Shown piece by piece: positions 37,552 to 46,319 of a stretch of DNA of 64,000 nt. The position numbers and the translations under genes were made by a program. The DNA lies in assembly GCF_044386045.1 (NCBI RefSeq), contig NZ_JBISCD010000039.1, positions 441,202 through 505,201 on the forward strand. Reading direction: 5' to 3'. The number at the start of each line of letters is the position of its first letter. Position 1 is the stretch's first letter. The notes under the pieces are model-generated. The model saw only the letters and a program-made list of their open reading frames with translations, had not been told where the DNA came from and did no database searches. This DNA comes from Thalassobellus sediminis. GTDB taxonomy: Bacteria; Bacteroidota; Bacteroidia; Flavobacteriales; Flavobacteriaceae.

Positions 37552-39180
37552 TTAATGTGGTTGTTTTCTAAATCCAGTTTTTATTGTCATTTCATCTGTC
37601 CAATCTATAGCTCCATTTATTTTTGCCCAATCTTTATAAATAGCATCTATTTTTGATATGGTTTCTGGATGTAAAGCTGAAATATCATTTGATTCTGTTC
37701 TATCAATAGCTAAATCATATAACTCCCAAGTATTCCCTGGATAAACTGAAACAGCTTTTAAATCACCCATCCAAACTGCTCGGTCACCAAACCATTCGAA
37801 ACAAATAGGTTGGTTTCTTTCCCAGTTATCTCCTTTCAATAGCGGTAAAAAACTTTCTCCTGCAAGAGCGTTAGCCTTTATGCCATTAAAAGTTTCTGGA
37901 TAATCAATGCCGGCAAAGTTTAACAAGGTTGGCATAATATCGACCACATGCGCACCTCCTTTTAAAATTTTACCAGCTCCAACCTGCTTAGGGTAGCGAA
38001 CAATAAAAGGTGTTGCTGTACCTCCTTCATAAGGAGAAGACTTGTAACTTCTTAAAGGACTATTTGATACTTGAGCCCATTTTTTTGTGTAAGCTTCCAT
38101 AGATCCTGCTGTACCTACCGATCCTTCATTACGCTTTACTACGAAAGGCATTTTACCAACATCCATATTTTCTGCACCATTATCAGAAAGAAAAATAATC
38201 ATGGTGTTATCTAATTGATTGGTAGTTTCTAAATAGCTAATTAATTTTCCTATGTTTTGATCTAAATTATCTACCATAGCAGCATAAACCTCCATTTTTA
38301 ATGCCCAATCACTTTTTTCTTCTTCACTTAAACTATTCCAAGCTGGCAGTAATTTATCTTTTACTGGAGTCCAATTTTCATCTGCCAATCCCATTTTTTT
38401 TATGTTCTCAAAACGAATATTTCGTAATTCATCCCAACCTGCATCATACTTTCCTTTGTATTTTGCAATATCTTCTGGCTTAGCATGAAGTGGCCAATGT
38501 GGTGCATTATAAGCCATGTATAAAAAGAAAGGTTTATCTTCTGGAGTGCTTTTTACAAATTCAATTGCTCTACTTGTTAATTCGTCTGTTAAGTAAAAAT
38601 CTTCTTTACCTATATTATAAACCTCATTATCAGCGTATAAAAATGCCGATGAAGGAGGGCCTTTTAATATTGGTTTTGTATCAAAATAACTAGCGCCGCC
38701 ATCTAAAAAACCAAAGAAATTATCAAAACCTCTTTGCAAAGGCCAATGAGGTCGTTCATTACCTACATGCCATTTACCAGACATATATGTAGAATAACCG
38801 CCATTTTTAAATACTTCACCCAGTGTTAATGATTCTTTGTTTAGATACCCTTCATACCCTGGAATACCTAAATCTTCATTAAAAAAACCAATACCCGCTT
38901 TATGCGGATACTGCCCAGTAAGCAAACTTGTTCTAGAGGGCGCACAAATAGTGTTATTATAAAATCTTCTTAATCGTGTACCTTCAGTTGCAAGTCGATC
39001 GATATTTGGTGTGCTAATTTCAGAACCATAATTACCTAAATCTGAAAACCCCATATCATCTGCCATAATCAAAACTATATTAGGCTTTGTATCAGTTTGC
39101 TTTATTACATTATTTTGATTATTGGACTGTTTACAACTCGCTAAAAACAGAGTCATTACAACTAAAACAAGTGTTCTCAT
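37552..39180 (-). CDS. Arylsulfatase lipoprotein (formylglycine, Cys type)
   Basis: This hydrolase of the alkaline phosphatase superfamily removes sulfate esters. The signal peptide ends in a lipobox with Cys16, so the 542-residue enzyme is a lipoprotein in the periplasm or at the surface. The active-site motif is Cys79-Ala-Pro-Ser-Arg83 (CAPSRTSLLTG), whose cysteine is oxidised to formylglycine. Metal site residues are in IVLIMADDMGFSDLG and IFLSDNGAENM, and GKWHVG is present. It resembles AslA-type arylsulfatases more than carbohydrate sulfatases, but specificity is not certain. It lies between a TonB-dependent receptor and an MFS importer. No sulfatase-maturing enzyme is in this window. 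Confidence 0.93.
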   Translation of the reverse strand: MRTLVLVVMTLFLASCKQSNNQNNVIKQTDTKPNIVLIMADDMGFSDLGNYGSEISTPNIDRLATEGTRLRRFYNNTICAPSRTSLLTGQYPHKAGIGFFNEDLGIPGYEGYLNKESLTLGEVFKNGGYSTYMSGKWHVGNERPHWPLQRGFDNFFGFLDGGASYFDTKPILKGPPSSAFLYADNEVYNIGKEDFYLTDELTSRAIEFVKSTPEDKPFFLYMAYNAPHWPLHAKPEDIAKYKGKYDAGWDELRNIRFENIKKMGLADENWTPVKDKLLPAWNSLSEEEKSDWALKMEVYAAMVDNLDQNIGKLISYLETTNQLDNTMIIFLSDNGAENMDVGKMPFVVKRNEGSVGTAGSMEAYTKKWAQVSNSPLRSYKSSPYEGGTATPFIVRYPKQVGAGKILKGGAHVVDIMPTLLNFAGIDYPETFNGIKANALAGESFLPLLKGDNWERNQPICFEWFGDRAVWMGDLKAVSVYPGNTWELYDLAIDRTESNDISALHPETISKIDAIYKDWAKINGAIDWTDEMTIKTGFRKQPH

Positions 39181-39306
39181 TATATTTAATTTAAAAATGA
39201 ATTAATCAATTTAAGAAAAAAGCTAATTATTATTAAAAGTACTCCTAAAGACACCAAATATTAAAAGTCTGGTGTCCTTAGAAATAATTAGTTCAAAACA
39301 ATAGCA

Positions 39307-42171
39307 TTAGAATCTATAAGTTGCTGTTAAGAAATAAGCTCTAGGCATACTTCCTTGCGTTGAAAATATTGCATTCGGGTTGTTAGCTATATATTCTGGC
39401 GGAAATCCATCTCTGTTTAAAGCAGAAGGGAAACCTCCTGGACCTTGCCACCCCATAATACCATAGTTATCTAAAACATTATTAATATTTAACTGTAAAC
39501 CGAATTTTTTAGAAAAATCATATCCAAAGGCCAAATCAACATTACCAAAGGCTGGCAAAAGAAAAGAGTTAGGTACGTTAGCCTGTCTAGCTCCCATATA
39601 ACTATAGTTTAAAGAACCATAGAATTTTTTACCGTTGTAAATAGGATTAATATTGAAAATTACGTTAGAACTATTATCTGCCTCATTACCAGAATAATCG
39701 ATAATAGAATCATCACCAGGTCCATCTCTACCTTCATCCCAAGCAGTGTATTTATCAGCCTTTGCTTTTTGAAAAACGGCATTGGCTCTAACTAACCACT
39801 TATCGGTAATGTTATAAGTTGTTTCAATTTCAAGACCTAATGTTGTATACTCATTAAATTGAAATTCTGGTGAATATCGTGTACCATCAGTGTTAGAAAA
39901 AGTTTGAATATTAGGCACATTATTTAAATTACTATAAAAAGGTGTAAATACCAGTTTCAGATTATCTGTACTAACTTTATAACCAATTTCAAATTGTGTA
40001 ATTTCCTCTAAAAGAGCTGGAGTATTTTCAACTAAGAAATCATCATTTAAGTCTAAGTAAAAGAATGTAGACGGTGCTTTATTTCCACGTGCAAATCTAG
40101 CGTAAATAGCTTGTTCTTCACTAAACTTGTAATTAAGACCGGCTGTGTATGAAAAACTATCTAAGTTATAATCATAATTAACAGGAGCTCCTTCTGTTCC
40201 TCCTCCATTATCCCAAATTGTTAATGGATTTCCATCCAATCCTCCAAAACTTGGATCTCCTTGGCGTGGATTTGGTACTCCAACATTATTAAATCCTTCT
40301 GAGGTTACATTTTCATATCTAATTCCATAATCTAAAGTTAGTTTTGGAGTTATTTTCCAGTTATGACCAAAGAAAAGTGCAAATATACCTTGAGTTGTTT
40401 CTCCATTGTCTGAACCTGTCCAACCAACATTCATAAAACCTTCTGGACTAGTTACTTCATAAGTATTACCGTTATTAGCTGATAATGTTATTTGAGCAGG
40501 TACAGGACGATCTTGAATTAAACCACCACTTAAACCCATTCCTTTACTCCAGTTAGTTACATCTAACTTAGAACGGCTATAAAAACTTCCTAAATTAAAA
40601 CTCCCTTTTTCTGTTTTTTTACTAAATACTAATTGATTAGCAAATTCATTTCTATCTATATCTTGATAAAACATTGGCATAAACAATAATGAATTTGGTT
40701 GTATATTAGACCCTGGGAAATTATTATTAGCACCAGGTGTTAATCGAAATGGAGGTCCTTGCTGTGTAGGATCAAATGCAAGATCTACAGTACCAAATAC
40801 CTGTCCAGTTCGTGGATCTGCAAAATTATAAGTACCTGTTCTTGCTGGGTTTGGACCACCTAGTAAACTAGGTATAGCGTAAAATAAAAAGTTGGTAGTA
40901 CTAATAGGTGTTACTACTGCTGTACCATTTCTTTCGTCATCTTTTCTAGAGTATTTAAAGTCATTTTTCAATGAAAATCCATTGCCAAGATCTTGCCTCC
41001 AATTAAAACCAATAGAACGATCTATATTATGTAATAAATCTGTAGAATTAAACGTCCTGTTACCCTCTTCATTGAATGGTATTTCAATAGAAAAATCATA
41101 AAGAGCGTATGAGTCATACTTAGAGAAACCATCTGCTATTTGAGGATCATTCCAATTAGTTGATGGAATAAAAGCCATTCTATCATTTTTATCATTTAAA
41201 TATTTTAGATTTAATTTAAAAGATCCTGTTTTGTATTTTTTAAGGAAGTTAGCTCTAATTTGCCCTCCAATATTTATAGGGTAACCACGATCTCTAGCTC
41301 CATCAGATTTACGATAAAAACCTCCTACGTTATAGGTCCAACCATTTGAAAGAGGACCTCCTACATTAAAATCAGCTCTATAATATGGGTTTTCGCCATT
41401 TCCTTCTAGACCATATTTAGCTCTAATTTCACCTGCAAATTCATTCCCTCCTGTTTTAGAAACATAATTAAATATTCCTCCTGGTGCGTTTGCTCCAAGT
41501 ATAGATGCAGTACCTCCTCTAACTGCCTCAACTCGTTCAGTCATAGCATCTGCTCTCAAAAATAAATCTGGAAATAATTCTACATTTGTTATTGGCAACC
41601 CATCCTCTTGTAAAGACACATATCGGTACCCATTAATATTATCAATCGAGTTAGCTGACAACCCCCTAGAATATACAGAGTTCCATACTTCTCCCCTTGC
41701 TTGGTTTACAAAAACACCAGGAATGTTTTTTAGCAAATCAGATGAACTCGTTGGAGCAACTCTTGCCAATTGTGTAGCACCTATAGTTGTTATAGCTACT
41801 GAAGCATCCATTCTGCTTCTAGCATCAAATACTCCTGTAATAACAACTTCATCAAGTTTTGATAAATCTTCTAACATAACAATAGCTAGAGGCTCTTTTA
41901 AAGGCACTGACACCAATTTTCTTTGTTTGGCATATCCAATAAATGAGAAAATTAATTGATGCTCTCCTTTTTCAATGTTTTTGATAGTAAATTCTCCATC
42001 AAAATCAGTTACTGCTCCTTTAGAAGTTCCATCAATATAGATGGATACACCTGGTAAAGACATTCCGCTTTCATCGCTAACTTTTCCTGTAATTTCACTT
42101 TCTTGAGCATTGACATGAATGTTCAAAAAGAAACAAAATAAAGTTAAACTTAGTTTAATAATTGTTTTCAT
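39307..42171 (-). CDS. TonB-dependent outer-membrane receptor without SusD partner
   Basis: The 954 residues have a signal peptide ending VNA before Gln. A CarboxypepD_reg-like domain (about 22-110) contains SGMSLPGVSIYIDGTSKGAV. The plug (about 115-240) includes NIPGVFVNQARGE and ERVEAVRGGTASILGANAPG, and the beta-barrel ends in YFLTATYRF with terminal Phe. The barrel has many Asn-Pro-Gly loops. It has no TonB-box-rich SusC features and no adjacent susD gene. That fits receptors importing small compounds rather than SusCD glycans. Next in the operon are the arylsulfatase (126 bases later) and the MFS importer, so it probably takes up the sulfated substrate. Confidence 0.93.
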   Translation of the reverse strand: MKTIIKLSLTLFCFFLNIHVNAQESEITGKVSDESGMSLPGVSIYIDGTSKGAVTDFDGEFTIKNIEKGEHQLIFSFIGYAKQRKLVSVPLKEPLAIVMLEDLSKLDEVVITGVFDARSRMDASVAITTIGATQLARVAPTSSSDLLKNIPGVFVNQARGEVWNSVYSRGLSANSIDNINGYRYVSLQEDGLPITNVELFPDLFLRADAMTERVEAVRGGTASILGANAPGGIFNYVSKTGGNEFAGEIRAKYGLEGNGENPYYRADFNVGGPLSNGWTYNVGGFYRKSDGARDRGYPINIGGQIRANFLKKYKTGSFKLNLKYLNDKNDRMAFIPSTNWNDPQIADGFSKYDSYALYDFSIEIPFNEEGNRTFNSTDLLHNIDRSIGFNWRQDLGNGFSLKNDFKYSRKDDERNGTAVVTPISTTNFLFYAIPSLLGGPNPARTGTYNFADPRTGQVFGTVDLAFDPTQQGPPFRLTPGANNNFPGSNIQPNSLLFMPMFYQDIDRNEFANQLVFSKKTEKGSFNLGSFYSRSKLDVTNWSKGMGLSGGLIQDRPVPAQITLSANNGNTYEVTSPEGFMNVGWTGSDNGETTQGIFALFFGHNWKITPKLTLDYGIRYENVTSEGFNNVGVPNPRQGDPSFGGLDGNPLTIWDNGGGTEGAPVNYDYNLDSFSYTAGLNYKFSEEQAIYARFARGNKAPSTFFYLDLNDDFLVENTPALLEEITQFEIGYKVSTDNLKLVFTPFYSNLNNVPNIQTFSNTDGTRYSPEFQFNEYTTLGLEIETTYNITDKWLVRANAVFQKAKADKYTAWDEGRDGPGDDSIIDYSGNEADNSSNVIFNINPIYNGKKFYGSLNYSYMGARQANVPNSFLLPAFGNVDLAFGYDFSKKFGLQLNINNVLDNYGIMGWQGPGGFPSALNRDGFPPEYIANNPNAIFSTQGSMPRAYFLTATYRF

Positions 42172-42306
42172 AGTTAATTGGTGTTTATTAATATCTGCTA
42201 TTTTTTATGAAATTCATCATGTTTTATTAAAAAAAATATTATTATGACAAAATTCAACTCTTCAAAATTAAGATATAATAATACACGATGAGAATCAAAA
42301 AAAGGG

Positions 42307-42340
42307 CAAAAGTATTCATTATCAATCTAAAAAAACACAA
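42307..42340 (-). promoter_or_regulatory. Candidate promoter of the TonB receptor-sulfatase-MFS operon
   Basis: On the minus strand: TTG at 42340-42338, a 23-base spacer, and TACTTTTG at 42314-42307. The spacer is at the long end. The leader would be about 130 bases. A second -7 match, TAATTTTG, is at 42270-42263. Confidence 0.4.
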
Positions 42341-42466
42341 AGCCTATTTTACTAACTCATTCAATAATGAAATAACCTTAAATAATCTTAACGCTGTTTG
42401 TATACCAAATATTAATTCCTAAAGAGATTATGCTACTCTTTTGCTTTTTAAGAAAAACTATTAAAA

Positions 42467-43375
42467 TTAACTCATTTGAGAATATTCTTTAGGAGTCATT
42501 CCTGTTTGCTTTTTAAAAAAACGGGCAAAGTTACTTGGGGTTTGGTCACACAATTTAACAGCAATTTCTGATACGTGTAAATCTGAATACTTTATAAGAG
42601 ATTTAGCTTCTAAAACTAACATTTCCTTTAATAAATCTTGAGCAGTTTTATTAACACTTGCCTTTACACACTTATTTAAATAGTTGGGAGATATATTTAA
42701 TAAATCGGCATAATCAGAAATTTGTTTATACTTATAAATATACTCTGTTAAGGCTTGCTTATAGGCTTCAGTTATTCTAAAATAAGAATTCTTACTTTTA
42801 TTAGTTTCAACAACCACTTCTTTATGAACTTCCTCGAAAAAAGTTAATAAATAAGATGCTACAAGATTTCTTCTTGTCTTCTCTCCTGTCTTATACAAAA
42901 GCAACATTCGTTTTAATATGTTTTCACAATTTACTCTTGTTTCTTCTGATAATTTAACTACTGGATTAGATTGTAATTTAAAAAAAGAAAACCGATCTAT
43001 TAAATAGCCTTTTGGTAAAAAATCAAACAAACTTTGATCGAAATGACAAAAATACCCTTCAGCATCATCACTCATTCTTGAATGTTGAGTAATTTGAAAA
43101 GCAGGTAGAAAAAATACTGCTGGACCATCAAATTCTATATTATTTAGCCCCTTACTTCTTTTTGAATATCCTTTTGTTAAAAACAAAAAATCGTGAACTG
43201 TTTTTCGGTGAGGACGCACTTTAAAAGCAGCTTTATTTTTAATAATATCTAGATTGTTAACATGATAATCTTTATACTTAACATTAGATGTTTTAGGAAT
43301 AGAACCAAAAAGAGAATCGTGATAACTACTTATTTCCGATACATTTAAAGTTGGTATTTTATTTTGTTCTGACAT
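42467..43375 (-). CDS. AraC family transcriptional regulator
   Basis: This 302-residue DNA-binding regulator has a cupin-like N-terminal effector domain (about 45-140, FDGPAVFFLPAFQITQHS). The two helix-turn-helix units are at about 205-300 (YADLLNISPNYLNKCVKAS, then ISEIAVKLCDQTPSNFARFFKKQTGMTPKEY-type text, here VSEIAVKLCDQTPSNFARFF). It lies directly upstream of, and in the same direction as, the TonB receptor gene, which it may activate. The effector is unknown. It has its own promoter, which overlaps the end of the cyclase gene upstream. Confidence 0.92.
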   Translation of the reverse strand: MSEQNKIPTLNVSEISSYHDSLFGSIPKTSNVKYKDYHVNNLDIIKNKAAFKVRPHRKTVHDFLFLTKGYSKRSKGLNNIEFDGPAVFFLPAFQITQHSRMSDDAEGYFCHFDQSLFDFLPKGYLIDRFSFFKLQSNPVVKLSEETRVNCENILKRMLLLYKTGEKTRRNLVASYLLTFFEEVHKEVVVETNKSKNSYFRITEAYKQALTEYIYKYKQISDYADLLNISPNYLNKCVKASVNKTAQDLLKEMLVLEAKSLIKYSDLHVSEIAVKLCDQTPSNFARFFKKQTGMTPKEYSQMS

Positions 43376-43448
43376 ATTTTAAATCTACATTTTATTTTCA
43401 TTAAAATGAAATTTTAAACTAAAAAAAATATATTTCAGAAACAAAAAC

Positions 43449-43479
43449 CAAAATTATTTTCAAGCATCTTATACTACAA
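43449..43479 (-). promoter_or_regulatory. Promoter of the AraC regulator gene at 42467-43375
   Basis: On the minus strand: TTG at 43479-43477, a 20-base spacer, and TAATTTTG at 43456-43449. The implied leader is about 70 bases. Confidence 0.6.
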
Positions 43480-43481
43480 TT

Positions 43482-44240
43482 TTAATCTATTATAGCAACA
43501 GCTCTTGTCCATCCTGCACTAGCCTTTTCTATTTTAGTTGGAAAACAAGATACCTTAAAACCATATGGAGGCAACTGATCTAGATTAGATAATTTCTCTA
43601 TCTGACAATATTCTTTATCAATCCCAACATAATGCGCTTCCCAAATAATTCCAGGTTTTGGATTCTTTTTATATTTTTCTACTTGAATATGCAAAGGTAT
43701 ATCCCAACCCCATCCATCTGTCCCTACTACTTTTATACCTTGATCAATTAACCAATGTGTTGCTTTTGCCGAAGCACCAACATGAATTTTCACATAATCA
43801 TCATCATGAATTCTTTTATCTGCATCACATCGTATAAGCACAATATCAAAAGGTTTTAACCTGTAATTAATAGCTGCCAGTTTTTCTATTAAATCTTCAG
43901 GTTCAATTAAATATCCGTCTGGCTTATCTGTAAAATCCAAAACTACACCATCACTAAAAAACCATTCTAATGGTAATTCATCTATAGTTCTTGAAGGCTC
44001 ACCATTACAGGTTGGTGAATAATGATACGGAGCATCAACATGAGTACCAGAATGAGTTGCTAAGCTTATTATTTCTCCAGCCAATCCTTTGCCATTCATA
44101 AAAATATCTCCTTCTACATCTTTAAACAATATTTTTCCAATATTCTCTACACACTCTTCATGGTTTTCATAAGCAATTTTAGTTGGAAGCGGCTCTTTTA
44201 CCTTCTCAGATATTGTAACTGATAAATCTATAACTCGCAT
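43482..44240 (-). CDS. Cyclase-family metal-dependent hydrolase (kynurenine formamidase-like)
   Basis: This 252-residue cytoplasmic enzyme of the cyclase family (PF04199) has the metal motif HSGTHVDAPYH at residues 63-73. It keeps the His-x-Gly-Thr-His-x-Asp pattern and a downstream HVGASAKATHWLIDQGIKVVG-like block (the first 15 residues seen: HVGASAKATHWLIDQ). Members hydrolyse N-formylkynurenine, isatin or other amides and lactones, or dehydrate polyketides. Length and motif do not decide among these. It stands between two AraC regulators in the island, so an amide- or lactone-opening step in aromatic breakdown is likely. No kynureninase or other tryptophan-pathway gene is near, which argues against kynurenine. 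Confidence 0.85.
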   Translation of the reverse strand: MRVIDLSVTISEKVKEPLPTKIAYENHEECVENIGKILFKDVEGDIFMNGKGLAGEIISLATHSGTHVDAPYHYSPTCNGEPSRTIDELPLEWFFSDGVVLDFTDKPDGYLIEPEDLIEKLAAINYRLKPFDIVLIRCDADKRIHDDDYVKIHVGASAKATHWLIDQGIKVVGTDGWGWDIPLHIQVEKYKKNPKPGIIWEAHYVGIDKEYCQIEKLSNLDQLPPYGFKVSCFPTKIEKASAGWTRAVAIID

Positions 44241-44532
44241 AATTAATTTCTTTTATAATTTATTATCACCCAATCTTTTAACAAAATTCAACCTATTAAT
44301 TCAAAAAAAAACTATTGCTTAAATATTTATAAGCGATAATTAAAATTCTCAAATCCACAAACAACAAGGCTAAAAACCAACTATTTGATAAATAAGTTGT
44401 AAATATTTTACAAAAATGACAAAAAAAAATCATTTACAAGAATCAATTACAAGCTATAAGTATTCAAAATCAATCATTTTTTACATTAAAAACAGATATA
44501 CCTAACATATTGTATTCTAAAGCACTCAAATA

Positions 44533-45402
44533 CTAAGCTTTTCTAAATTCGCCAGGTGGCACTCCTACTACTTTTTTAAAAAGCCTACTAAAATAAGCAG
44601 GGTCATTAAAATTTAAAAAATATGCAATCTCCGAAACCGTATAAGAGGTATTTAATAAGTATTTTTTTGCCTCACTAATTACAAAACCTTGAACAACCTT
44701 TAAAGCAGATTCACCTACAACCGCATGACACACCCTATTAAGATGCATTTGTGTTATATTTAATTTCTCTGAATACTGTTCAATTGTTAAAGGGTTTTGT
44801 AGCGACTGTTTAATTAGCTTTTGAAAATTTCTAAAATGCACCAATGTTTTGTTAGATGCATTTAATTCAACATATTCATTTTCATACCCTTTTCTATATA
44901 GCTTTAAAAAAAGTAACTGAAAATAAGATTGAAGACTAAATTGTTTTTCAACACGGTCTTCTAAAATCTCATTTTTTAATTTATGAACTAAATATGTAAA
45001 ATCATCAAAAGATTTGATATTATCATTATAAACAAATTGGCTTAACTTATTTAATTTCAAATACAGCTGTGCATTATTTTTTAAAATACTTTCAAAATAA
45101 TTATCAGAAAACGTCAATACATATCCTTCTATATTAGAATCAAAACTAAACCCATGCATAATAGATGCTGGAACATTAATAACACACGGACTAGAGATAA
45201 CTATTTTATTTTTCCCAGAAATCAACACGCCTTTTCCTGAGCGTATTATAAACATCTGAAATAATTCTGAATGCACGTGCTGACTTATTTCCCATGCATA
45301 TATTTTGCTTCGCTTTTCTAAGGACTCAAAATGAATAAAATCTGATATAAAAGAGGCTTGGTTATCACCATAAGGTCCTTTAAACTGTAATATAGGCTTC
45401 AT
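44533..45402 (-). CDS. AraC family regulator, PobR-like, divergent from the pca operon
   Basis: This 289-residue regulator has a cupin-type sensor domain (about 10-130, SGKGVLISGKNKIVISSP, PASIMHGFSF). The C-terminal double HTH reads IEQYSEKLNITQMHLNRVC and SEIAYFLNFNDPAYFSRLF, and the chain ends VVGVPPGEFRKA. The layout and the unusual MHLNRVCH motif recall PobR/PcaQ-position AraC activators that respond to 4-hydroxybenzoate or protocatechuate. It is transcribed away from pcaH, with a 207-base intergenic region holding a 21-bp perfect palindrome. It probably controls the pca-van-pob operon. Confidence 0.9.
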   Translation of the reverse strand: MKPILQFKGPYGDNQASFISDFIHFESLEKRSKIYAWEISQHVHSELFQMFIIRSGKGVLISGKNKIVISSPCVINVPASIMHGFSFDSNIEGYVLTFSDNYFESILKNNAQLYLKLNKLSQFVYNDNIKSFDDFTYLVHKLKNEILEDRVEKQFSLQSYFQLLFLKLYRKGYENEYVELNASNKTLVHFRNFQKLIKQSLQNPLTIEQYSEKLNITQMHLNRVCHAVVGESALKVVQGFVISEAKKYLLNTSYTVSEIAYFLNFNDPAYFSRLFKKVVGVPPGEFRKA

Positions 45403-45454
45403 AATATGTTAATATATTACACTATAGTTAATTATACATAAAAACAAATTAAAT

Positions 45455-45475
45455 TTTAATTTACTGTAAATTAAA
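45455..45475. promoter_or_regulatory. Perfect 21-bp palindrome in the AraC/pcaH intergenic region
   Basis: TTTAATTTAC, one central T, GTAAATTAAA: ten-base arms without mismatch. It lies 53 bases before the AraC start and 135 bases before the pcaH start. The composition is AT-rich, but arms this long are unlikely to be common. A candidate operator. Confidence 0.5.
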
Positions 45476-45517
45476 CATTTATATTATTAATTAGCAAAAA
45501 AAAGAAAACAATATTTT

Positions 45518-45535
45518 ACAAAATGTTAATTTTGT
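45518..45535. promoter_or_regulatory. Dyad ACAAAAT-GTTA-ATTTTGT overlapping a -7 element of the pca operon
   Basis: Seven-base perfect arms with a 4-base centre. The right arm overlaps TAATTTTG (45527-45534), a plus-strand TAnnTTTG match 75 bases before the pcaH ATG. A second -7 match (TATTTTTG) is at 45582-45589, 20 bases before the ATG. Neither has a TTG at the usual distance, as expected if an activator recruits polymerase. Confidence 0.45.
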
Positions 45536-45609
45536 GCAATTATAAAATTATTTAATCCAACACTAAACCTGTCTAATTAAATATTTTTGAAGGAAACAAA
45601 ATAAGTGTC

Positions 45610-46317
45610 ATGAGTAAACTAATTTATAACCAATTTGATATGGAGGTACAACCTTCATATAAGGCTCCAGATTACAAATCTACTATCCTTAGAGCTCCCA
45701 GCAAACCTTTAATTATCACAAAAAAAACACTATCTGAATTATCAAGTCCTGTTTTTAAAGATTTTGAATTAGGATCCTTAGATCATGACTTAACTAAAAA
45801 TGCAATAAAAGATGGCGAACCTATTGGAGAGCGTATTGTAGTTAGTGGAAAAGTAACAAATGAATTAGGACAACCTATTCCTAATACTTTAATGGAAATA
45901 TGGCAAGCAAATGCTGCTGGAAGATATGTACATAAAGCAGACCAACACAATGCTCCATTAGATCCAAATTTCTTAGGCGCTGGTAGATGTATGACTGATG
46001 CAAATGGAAATTATAAATTTTACACAATAAAACCTGGTGCTTACCCTTGGGGAAATCATCCGAATGCATGGCGACCTAATCATATCCATTTTTCGCTTTT
46101 TGGAGGCGATATTTCTAGCAGACTTATTACACAAATGTATTTTCCAAGTGATCCACTATTAGAATTTGACCCTATATATAATGCTATTCCTAAAAGAGGA
46201 AGAGAATTATTAATTTCAAGTTTCGACCTTACTGCAACAGAACCCGAATACGCATTAGGATATCGATTTGATATTGTTTTAAGAGGACACAACGCAACAC
46301 CATTTGAAAACAAATAA
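45610..46317 (+). CDS. pcaH: Protocatechuate 3,4-dioxygenase beta subunit
   Basis: This catalytic subunit of the intradiol dioxygenase opens protocatechuate to 3-carboxy-cis,cis-muconate with Fe(III). All four iron ligands are visible: Tyr106 (GRYVH), Tyr145 (GAYPWGN), His158 and His160 (RPNHIHFS). The Pseudomonas equivalents are Tyr108, Tyr147, His160 and His162. The 235-residue length is normal. It is the first gene of the operon, transcribed divergently from an AraC regulator, and pcaG starts 2 bases after its stop. Cytoplasmic enzyme, alpha/beta heteromer. Confidence 0.97.
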   Translation: MSKLIYNQFDMEVQPSYKAPDYKSTILRAPSKPLIITKKTLSELSSPVFKDFELGSLDHDLTKNAIKDGEPIGERIVVSGKVTNELGQPIPNTLMEIWQANAAGRYVHKADQHNAPLDPNFLGAGRCMTDANGNYKFYTIKPGAYPWGNHPNAWRPNHIHFSLFGGDISSRLITQMYFPSDPLLEFDPIYNAIPKRGRELLISSFDLTATEPEYALGYRFDIVLRGHNATPFENK

Positions 46318-46319
46318 CC

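Noticed and set aside
43482..44240. Naming the cyclase-family gene kynB (kynurenine formamidase)
   Set aside because: No kynureninase, tryptophan dioxygenase or other kynurenine gene is nearby, and the motif does not discriminate among family members.
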